Shown here: piece by piece, positions 7,565-12,240 of the stretch | Numbering within the stretch: position 1 is the first letter of the stretch | Layout of the letters: every line of letters starts with the position of its first letter | Origin: Candidatus Fermentibacterales bacterium | GTDB lineage: Bacteria; Fermentibacterota; Fermentibacteria; Fermentibacterales; JAFGKQ01 | DNA length: 12,441 bases | Reading direction: 5' to 3' | NCBI GenBank assembly: GCA_016928495.1 | Contig: JAFGKQ010000041.1 | Location: 1-12,441 of the forward strand | Translations under genes and position numbers: made by a program | The notes under the pieces: generated by a model | Database searches by the model: none | Seen by the model: only the letters and a program-made list of their open reading frames with translations | Told to the model about the DNA's origin: nothing

Positions 7565-7905
7565 TGCTCCTTCTCCCCGCTCTTCTCCATGAAGGAGTCG
7601 GTCCTGTCCACGACGCTCTGGTCGCATAGGGGCACTCCGCTCTTCCTGGAAGCCCTTCCCAGAGCGTGGTTGGAGATGGGGTTGGTCAGCAGGATGAACA
7701 GTGCTATCGCCAGGGTCTTCCAGAACCAGGCCGGCTCCATGATCCCGACACCGATGATGGTAAGGCAGGCACCCAGCGTTGTGCACTTCGTGCCGGCCTG
7801 CAGCCGGTTGTACACGTCCGGCATCCTGAACACGCCCAGGCCGCCAAGGAACAGGAACAGGACGCCGATCCCGGTTACCACGGTTCCGAGGACCTCGAGG
7901 AGCAT
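7561..7905 (-). CDS. mrpG: MrpG/MnhG-type subunit (MbhC-like)
   Basis: 114-residue subunit with three membrane helices. The diagnostic MrpG motif is FRMPDVYNRLQAGTKCTTLG, followed by a second hydrophobic helix and LLTNPISNHALGRAS. About 30 hydrophilic residues follow the last helix (VVDRTDSFMEKSGEKEQ), a modest tail after the conserved core. The ATG at 7905 overlaps the mrpF stop by one base (TGATG). Much longer in-frame extensions reach over mrpF and are artefacts. MrpE, F and G are the small accessory subunits of the Na+/H+ antiporter module and are kept in the Mbh/Mbx complexes. Confidence 0.93.
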   Translation of the reverse strand: MLLEVLGTVVTGIGVLFLFLGGLGVFRMPDVYNRLQAGTKCTTLGACLTIIGVGIMEPAWFWKTLAIALFILLTNPISNHALGRASRKSGVPLCDQSVVDRTDSFMEKSGEKEQ

Positions 7906-8165
7906 CAGATGCCCCTCTCGAGGAACCTGGCGATGGCCACGGCTCCTATGAAGGTCAGCACGGCATAGACGAGCGACACGTCCAGGTAGACGTACCTCTG
8001 GAACACGAATCCCATCAACACCAGGAGAGCCGTGGTGACCGTGCAGGCCGTGTCGGCAGCAACTGCCCGGTCGGAGGCCGTGGGACCCATGAACAGCCGC
8101 AGCAGACACAGCAGGATCCCGAGGCCGATAAAACCGGTGAAAACGAGAACGACGGTCTCGCTCAC
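7905..8165 (-). CDS. mrpF: MrpF/MnhF-type subunit (MbhB-like)
   Basis: 86-residue, three-helix membrane subunit. The conserved motif GPTASDRAVAADT (27-39) between the first two helices identifies MrpF/PhaF. The third helix contains VYAVLTFIGAVAIARFLERG. In Mrp antiporters the Asp of this motif is the conserved acidic residue of the subunit. The ATG at 8165 overlaps the mrpE stop by 4 bases. The stop is shared with the mrpG start (TGATG). Length and composition are normal for the family. Confidence 0.95.
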   Translation of the reverse strand: MSETVVLVFTGFIGLGILLCLLRLFMGPTASDRAVAADTACTVTTALLVLMGFVFQRYVYLDVSLVYAVLTFIGAVAIARFLERGI

Positions 8166-8728
8166 TTGAATATCCTCCGGAGGTACTTTTCGAACCTCCC
8201 GCCGATCAGCTTGGTGGCGGTCTCGATATCCTCTGCCCGTACGTCGATCCAGTGAATCAGCAGCTCGTCGCCGATGATGTCCAGAGTGAAAGTGCCGGGC
8301 GTCAGGGTGATGGAGTTCGCGAGGATCAGCTTGGCTATGTCCTGCTGCAGCTCGGTCCTTATCACCACTATGCCGGGCCTGATGGGCAGCTTCGGGTGGA
8401 TCACCCGCCAGGCGACGTCAAGATTGGCCTTGATGATCTCGATTGCCAGGATAGTGGCAAACGCGATCATGTTCAACAGCCTCCACGGGGTGAGGGGCGG
8501 CATCCCGAGCTGCTGGTAGACCCTGTTGAGAGCGATGGCCATGATCAGAGACAGAGCAGCTCCTACGATCAGCTCCTGCCAGTGGAAGCTGGATGTAAGG
8601 ATCAGCCAGACCGCGAACAGGAGAACTATTAGCCAGATGAAGCTCCTGACACCGCCCGCCGGGGCGCCGCCCGGAGGACCCGGCATGGGCCTGGCGGGTC
8701 TCTGCGGTCCGGCTTCCAGCTCGCTCAT
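8162..8728 (-). CDS. mrpE: MrpE/MnhE-type subunit (MbhA-like) with Pro/Gly-rich N-terminal extension
   Basis: 188-residue subunit of the Mrp-type module. The conserved C-terminal soluble domain is clear: LANSITLTPGTFTLDIIGD, then LLIHWIDVRAEDIE and GRFEKYLRRIF. Two to three hydrophobic helices occupy roughly residues 28-80, followed by LDVAWRVIHPKLPIRPG. It differs from typical relatives in about 27 residues rich in Pro, Gly and Ala before the first helix (ARPMPGPPGGAPAGG). The start is nevertheless supported by a 4-base overlap with the rex stop (ATGA). The extension would lie in the cytoplasm if topology is standard. First structural gene after rex. Confidence 0.92.
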   Translation of the reverse strand: MSELEAGPQRPARPMPGPPGGAPAGGVRSFIWLIVLLFAVWLILTSSFHWQELIVGAALSLIMAIALNRVYQQLGMPPLTPWRLLNMIAFATILAIEIIKANLDVAWRVIHPKLPIRPGIVVIRTELQQDIAKLILANSITLTPGTFTLDIIGDELLIHWIDVRAEDIETATKLIGGRFEKYLRRIFK

Positions 8729-9384
8729 TCCCTCATCCTCAGATCCTTAGCCTGATCATGGAGGCGGGAGCGGTACATGAGGCGGGCCATCTCCATGCTC
8801 AGGTCTATGCAGGTGACCTTAACGGTCTCGGGCATGCACAGCTCGCAGGGACTCAGCGAGAGAATCGAGCTTACTCCCGCATCCGCGAGTGTCCTTGCTA
8901 TCTCGGGAGCTGCCGTATCGGGCACTGCCAGGATGGCCAGGTCGATGCCTGCGGACTTGACCCTGGCGGGCATCTCAGCGATGTCCCCGACCGTCAGGGC
9001 CCCGACCGTCTTTCCGATCTTGGAGGGGTCGCTGTCGAAGAGCATCGAGATATTGAATCCCTCGATCTCGAATCCGCCCGAGCGGGCGAGGAGCGCGCGG
9101 CCGATGTTGCCCGCGCCGACCAGGACCACGTCGATGGAGTCGTCGAAGTTGAGTATCCTGCGGAAGTTCTTCAGTAGCTTCTGCACGTTGTAGCCGACGC
9201 CCCGGATTCCGAACTCGCCGAAGTAGGAGAAGTCCTTTCTGACCACCGCAGCGGTTACATGGCATATCTCGGCAATACGCTTGGAGGAGACAGTCTCGCT
9301 GCCTTCCCTACGCAGGCATGTGAGCGCCCTGAAGTAGGTGAAGAGGCGGTCTATGGTTTCGTTCGGGATTCCTCTTGGTGCCAT
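8725..9384 (-). CDS. rex: Redox-sensing transcriptional repressor Rex
   Basis: 219-residue DNA-binding repressor that senses NADH/NAD+ through a Rossmann domain. High NADH releases it from DNA. Winged-helix domain: about 1-80, with RKDFSYFGEFGIRGVGYNV (49-67). Rossmann fold: VVLVGAGNIGRALL (86-99, glycine motif 90-95), then LFDSDPSKIG. The C-terminal swapped helix region is DLSMEMARLMYRS (194-206). The start is ATG 9384, because GGAG at 9390-9393 lies 5 bases before it; GTG at 9390 would overlap that site. The segment usually reading NFAP-x-x-L-x-V-P here reads SLSPCELCMP, with a CxxC pair (180, 183). It is the first cistron of the operon, overlaps mrpE by 4 bases and has a Rex-type operator directly upstream, so it is probably autoregulated. 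Confidence 0.96.
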   Translation of the reverse strand: MAPRGIPNETIDRLFTYFRALTCLRREGSETVSSKRIAEICHVTAAVVRKDFSYFGEFGIRGVGYNVQKLLKNFRRILNFDDSIDVVLVGAGNIGRALLARSGGFEIEGFNISMLFDSDPSKIGKTVGALTVGDIAEMPARVKSAGIDLAILAVPDTAAPEIARTLADAGVSSILSLSPCELCMPETVKVTCIDLSMEMARLMYRSRLHDQAKDLRMRE

Positions 9385-9393
9385 AGTCACTCC

Positions 9394-9411
9394 ATGTGAT
9401 CGTGTTCACAT
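9394..9411. promoter_or_regulatory. Rex operator (ROP) upstream of rex
   Basis: The core TGTGAT-CGTG-TTCACA (9395-9410) matches the Rex consensus TTGTGAW-N4-WTCACAA in both half-sites. With one flanking A/T pair it is an 18-bp near-palindrome. A third half-site copy, TTCACA at 9411-9416, directly follows. It also creates a wider palindrome CATGTGA-N12-TCACATG at 9393-9418. The site lies just upstream of the rex Shine-Dalgarno and downstream of a putative promoter, a position fitted to block transcription of the whole operon. Confidence 0.85.
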
Positions 9412-9426
9412 TCACATGCTGCAAGA

Positions 9427-9455
9427 CTAATGCTCTCCGGAAATCGGAGCGTCAA
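9427..9455 (-). promoter_or_regulatory. Putative promoter of the rex-mbx operon
   Basis: On the minus strand, TTGACG (9455-9450) is a good -35 box. It is followed after 17 bases by CATTAG (9432-9427), a weak -10 with 3 of 6 consensus positions. The expected transcription start is near 9420, so the Rex operator covers the first transcribed bases. A small inverted repeat CTCCG-GAAAT-CGGAG (9435-9449) fills the spacer. Spacing and location are good, but the -10 is poor. Confidence 0.45.
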
Positions 9456-9469
9456 GGGGCGAATTCACC

Positions 9470-9618
9470 GGGGACGTAGTTAAAGAAACTCAAGAAACTT
9501 GGCCTTTTAGTTTCCTGAGATCGTATTCATTAGTCATATGTGATGATGCTAATCTCGACATTTCGCTTTTGGTGCTGATAATTGGACTAGTTTCTTAAGC
9601 TTCTTCAACTACGTCCCC
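9470..9618. mobile_element. 149-bp element with 30-bp terminal inverted repeats (MITE/REPIN-like)
   Basis: The left arm (9470-9499) begins GGGGACGTAGTT and the right arm (9589-9618) is its inverted copy, matching at 27 of 30 positions. Each arm holds two direct copies of an AAGAAACT-like octamer (exact in the left arm, 9483-9490 and 9492-9499; one copy reads AAGAAGCT in the right). The interior of about 89 bases is AT-rich compared with the GC-rich surroundings. There is no open frame and no clear target-site duplication. The GTAG in the arm foot recalls REP sequences handled by RAYT (Y1) transposases, and two inverted arms at this spacing resemble a REPIN. This class assignment is inference; the inverted repeat itself is certain. 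Confidence 0.7.
9555..9582 (+). promoter_or_regulatory. Putative sigma70-type promoter for rightward genes, inside the repeat element
   Basis: TCGACA (9555-9560; 5 of 6 to TTGACA), a 16-base spacer, then GATAAT (9577-9582; 5 of 6 to TATAAT). Predicted transcription start is near 9589, at the beginning of the right inverted-repeat arm, about 100 bases before the outer-membrane protein gene. No competing promoter was seen between 9619 and 9690. Confidence 0.5.
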
Positions 9619-9680
9619 TTCCCTGGGTGTTGTCTCGAAGCCGGACAGGGATCATGTAACCTTGTGCGTCTCGACCGGAA

Positions 9681-9687
9681 AGGGGAG
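9681..9687 (+). promoter_or_regulatory. Shine-Dalgarno that supports a CTG start
   Basis: AGGGGAG ends 5 bases before CTG at 9693. The frame of the following gene has a stop at 9657-9659 and no ATG, GTG or TTG between that stop and GTG 9768. The latter lies past a complete signal-peptide sequence. This purine run therefore decides the start in favour of 9693. Confidence 0.5.
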
Positions 9688-9692
9688 AGCCA

Positions 9693-10361
9693 CTGGGGAT
9701 TCTGATCCTCGCACTGCTCGCTTCCGCTGATTCCATCGCGCTCGAGGAAGAGCACGGCCTGTTCCAGGTGAGACCCTGCATCATGGTGGATCTCGGGCTG
9801 GGCTTCATGAGCACATCGCTCAACGAGCGGTCCCTGGAGTACTTCGATTTCGAGGTCCCTCACGGCAGAGGCACTGCAGGCGTTGCCGGTGCGAGGGCTG
9901 GCCTTCAGCTGCTTGGGGGCCTTGGGATCTACGGAGAGGCCAGGGCATGGTTCTGGGGCGTGGGTCTCTGGGACACCGGAGGCGCAGGAGGAGACCAGTG
10001 GCTGATAGTCGCTCCCCACATGTATGGCGGAGGCCTGTGCTACGTGCGGGAGCTCTCTGAAGGGAAGCTCATCGCTGGCATACGAGCGGGATTGGGCAGC
10101 TACGGTGGCAGGGTGCAGCTGCGTCAGAGAGGTACTATCGAGAACGTCTGGGAGGGCGATCTGGAGAGCAGTCTCGGATTCAACTTCGGAGCTCTTTTCG
10201 GAGGGCCCATCCGATGGGAGCCGGTGGATGCCTTCTGGGTGCTGGATCTCGCATACCACAACGCCGATCTCGAGCTCGAGGACACCTACACCGGGGTCCA
10301 CCCGGGAACCGAAGACATGGAGCTGTTCGATCTGAAGGCAGGTCTGAAGCTCGTGCTGTGA
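9693..10361 (+). CDS. Exported beta-barrel-like outer-membrane protein, hypothetical
   Basis: About 222 residues if started at CTG 9693. The first 16 residues after that start (GILILALLASADSIA) form a hydrophobic signal peptide with a plausible cleavage after SIA, before LEEE. The conventional GTG at 9768 would remove it. The body alternates hydrophobic and polar residues with many Gly, Tyr and Trp (VDLGLGFMSTSL, AGLQLLGGLGIYGEARAWFWGVG, FNFGALFGG, FWVLDLAYHNADLEL) and ends DLKAGLKLVL, as in small outer-membrane barrels. I recognise no specific family. Stop 10361 is 25 bases before the next gene, so the two are probably cotranscribed. It is divergent from the rex operon. Confidence 0.7.
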   Translation: MGILILALLASADSIALEEEHGLFQVRPCIMVDLGLGFMSTSLNERSLEYFDFEVPHGRGTAGVAGARAGLQLLGGLGIYGEARAWFWGVGLWDTGGAGGDQWLIVAPHMYGGGLCYVRELSEGKLIAGIRAGLGSYGGRVQLRQRGTIENVWEGDLESSLGFNFGALFGGPIRWEPVDAFWVLDLAYHNADLELEDTYTGVHPGTEDMELFDLKAGLKLVL

Positions 10362-10386
10362 GGCGGGCGAAGCGGAAGGAGTGGAC

Positions 10387-11268
10387 ATGGGCTGCGGGTT
10401 GCTCCTGGCTGTGTTGCTGGCGCTTCCGGGCTCCATGGCTCGTGGCCGCGGGGGAACCATCGCCGCGACTGGGGCGCATGATCCCTACCGGGACTACACA
10501 ATCACCATCACTCCCGTGGTCTCCCACCAGGTCAGCTTCACTGACGAGGTCCTGGGAATGAGCTTCGATGACACCGGTTGGCCTCGTATCCTGTGTGTCA
10601 GCGGCCTGGATGACATGCTGTACAGCCTCGAGCCGCTCACCGCGGACTCGCTCGACGCCCTGGCGCTCGCCGAACCCAACGACGAATGCTGGGGAGTTGC
10701 CTGGCTTGACGAAGTACTGGTGTACACCAACGACTGCAGCGACACCTGGCTCTACTGGTATGACTCCTCCGAGTGGTTCACCGACGAGAACGGAGCGGGC
10801 AGCGACGGGCGGGGAATGGACTACGACAGCGACCTGTTCTGGCAGGCCGTGAACGAGGGAGCCCTCCACAGCGTGGTTTCCTGGGACCCGATGTCCGGCA
10901 TCTGGACCTGGTCCGACATCTCTGCCTGGGTCCCCGGAGACCTGAGCGGGCTGACTGCCTTTGCCAGGGACACCTCATCCTATGTCTGCGTGACCACGTT
11001 CGACGCTGCGGATATCTGGGTCTTCCGAACGGAGGACAGGGAGATCGCCGAGTACATCGGGAGCGCCTCTCTCCCGGCGCCTGCCACGTCTTCCCACGGC
11101 CTGTGCTACAGCGACTACTTCGACAGCTTCTGGTGGTCCTACGAGTCAGGAGGCGGGAACTACATCTACCAGTTCGACATGCATATCGAGCTCACCGCCA
11201 TCGAGGGGACTACCTGGGGAGGGATCAAGGCCAGGTTCCAGGAAGCCGCGCTCGGCCTGCCCCGGTAG
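10387..11268 (+). CDS. Secreted propeller-like repeat protein with TWGxIKA C-terminal motif, hypothetical
   Basis: 293 residues. ATG 10387 is preceded by AAGGAG with 5-base spacing; GTG 10381 overlaps that site and is rejected. The N-terminus is a signal peptide (CGLLLAVLLALPGSMA). The body has about five repeats of 40-50 residues with a G-x-x-[YWF]...-W/Y core, for example GMSFDDTGWPRILCV, GVAWLDEVLVYTND, GMDYDSDLFWQAVN, GLTAFARDTSSYVCV and GLCYSDYFDSFWWSY. They resemble beta-propeller blades of secreted proteins. It is acidic and rich in Trp, Ser and Asp. The C-terminus holds TTWGGIKARF followed by eight more residues. That motif is shared with the lipoprotein at 11626-12240. Enzymatic function is unlikely to be readable from this sequence; I assign none. 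Confidence 0.8.
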   Translation: MGCGLLLAVLLALPGSMARGRGGTIAATGAHDPYRDYTITITPVVSHQVSFTDEVLGMSFDDTGWPRILCVSGLDDMLYSLEPLTADSLDALALAEPNDECWGVAWLDEVLVYTNDCSDTWLYWYDSSEWFTDENGAGSDGRGMDYDSDLFWQAVNEGALHSVVSWDPMSGIWTWSDISAWVPGDLSGLTAFARDTSSYVCVTTFDAADIWVFRTEDREIAEYIGSASLPAPATSSHGLCYSDYFDSFWWSYESGGGNYIYQFDMHIELTAIEGTTWGGIKARFQEAALGLPR

Positions 11269-11471
11269 CACCTCCGGCCTGAGCGCCCGGATCCTGGCGC
11301 CCAGATGACACATCTCGCAGGCCGGTTCCAGAGCAGGCATGGCGTGTCTTGCGCAGGCTGGATTCCGACATCAGGGCGGAGATGCCGGGACGCAGTGTCC
11401 TGGAGAGTGGAGGGGCGCGGAGGAAAGGTCCGTCAGCAGCGCGCGTGGTTGAACGGTTCTCGAACGCTGCC
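11269..11471. other. Intergenic space between converging genes
   Basis: About 200 GC-rich bases between a rightward gene and a leftward remnant. I see no convincing frame and no T-run terminator. The only structure is a weak hairpin, GCGCC-N8-GGCGC at 11283-11300, around a GGATCC palindrome; it has no uridine tract. Confidence 0.5.
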
Positions 11472-11625
11472 TCATCTCACCAGGATCACCCTTGCCGCGG
11501 CCGCCTCCGAGCCGCGCTGCAGCCTCACCAGATACACCCCCGCCGCCCGCTAGGCTGGAGCCGTCGAAGGCTACCGAGTGCCGGTTTGCAGGCATCTCCC
11601 TCTTCAGCATCGTGGGTTCTCTCTC
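11472..11625 (-). pseudogene. Decayed C-terminal sorting-domain remnant (FlgD/Por-like tail), frameshifted
   Basis: On the minus strand, reading from 11610, the peptide LKREMPANRHSVAFDGSSLA is the characteristic next-to-last strand pair of FlgD-like sorting domains. It should continue as GVYLVRL. That continuation exists, but in another frame: AGVYLVRLQRGSEAAAARVI and then LVR followed by TGA at 11472-11474. The break falls in a G-rich run near 11540-11550. The first part is in the same frame as the upstream lipoprotein gene but after its stop, and the earlier half of the domain is missing. It therefore looks like a fossil of a longer secreted protein or of a recombined gene tail. An assembly indel could explain the frameshift but not the missing half. 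Confidence 0.7.
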
Positions 11626-12240
11626 TCAAAGACAGGCCTTGATCGCCCCCCAGGTTCTCTGCGACAGGCCGAGTTCCTCTACCTCCACCGTCACGTGGAA
11701 CGGGTCGCCGTCCCAGTAGTAGGTTCCTCTGCTCGGCTCTGGCTCCTCATCGCTGTAGGCCGCGCCGAGGAATGCGATTTCCACGGAGCCCACGATGTCA
11801 TCCGTGTAGATGGTCACGGTGACACTGTAGGTATCACCGGGCTCGCCCTGCACCAGCTCGTCGGAGCTGAACCCAAGCCAGTGCTCCCAGGGGCTGCTGG
11901 GATAGTCGTTCTCGATGGGCCAGACGACTGAGCTGTCGGGCGACATGTTCCCCGGCCCGTATGGACCCGAGTAGCTTGCGCCGAAGGCGCTCCACCCCAC
12001 CGGCACCAGCACGCCGAGACCTCCCCATGTCTGGCCGCCCTCTTCTCCGACCACCACGGTGACCACTGCCTGGAAGCTGCTGTTGGAGTACACGCACTCC
12101 GGCACTTGCACATCGGTGGTGCTGACGCATCCGCACACCACGAGAGCCGTCACCGCGAAGCCAAGCCCGAAGCGCCTCCTGAGAGCCCCCACGCCGGTCA
12201 CCTCCATGTTACCCGTTTGCAGCCGGGTTTCCGCCTCCAT
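11626..12240 (-). CDS. Putative lipoprotein with Ig-like domain and TWGxIKA C-terminal motif
   Basis: 204 residues from ATG 12240, or 193 from ATG 12207. The outer start overlaps the preceding stop (TGATG), with a GGTGG 7 bases upstream, so coupling is plausible. The inner start gives a more ordinary signal peptide: MEVTGVGALRRRFGLGF, then AVTALVVCGC, a lipobox with Cys at residue 38 of the long form. The mature part is acidic and beta-rich: FQAVVTVVVGEEGG, LGVLVPVGWSAFGASYSGPY, WEHWLGFSSDELVQGEPGD, YSVTVTIYTDDIVGSVEIAF. The layout (GVLVPxGW, YSG, a W-rich patch, then TVTI-TD strands) suggests an immunoglobulin-like sandwich as in other surface proteins of FCB bacteria. It ends RTWGAIKACL. 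No specific function is assigned. Confidence 0.75.
   Translation of the reverse strand: MEAETRLQTGNMEVTGVGALRRRFGLGFAVTALVVCGCVSTTDVQVPECVYSNSSFQAVVTVVVGEEGGQTWGGLGVLVPVGWSAFGASYSGPYGPGNMSPDSSVVWPIENDYPSSPWEHWLGFSSDELVQGEPGDTYSVTVTIYTDDIVGSVEIAFLGAAYSDEEPEPSRGTYYWDGDPFHVTVEVEELGLSQRTWGAIKACL

Noticed and set aside
1-8728. Ordinary respiratory complex I (nuo) or a formate hydrogenlyase operon
   Set aside because: There are Mrp E/F/G/C-type subunits and no NuoA, NuoE, NuoF or NuoG, and J has a CxxC motif. The missing Ni ligands in L argue against a formate hydrogenlyase hydrogenase.
9536-9548. Second Rex site near ATGTGATGATG in the repeat element
   Set aside because: Only one half-site is present; no matching TCACA half at the required spacing.
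9664-9705. Short GTG frame of 13 codons as a leader peptide upstream of the outer-membrane protein
   Set aside because: No clear ribosome-binding site and no regulatory structure linked to it; it probably exists by chance.
9609-10460. Minus-strand frame of 283 codons opposite the outer-membrane protein gene
   Set aside because: The plus-strand frame has a ribosome-binding site, a signal peptide and a beta-barrel pattern; the opposite frame is Pro/Ser-rich and starts inside a neighbouring coding region.
11283-11300. Hairpin as terminator for the rightward genes
   Set aside because: The stem is only 5 bp and no T-run follows.
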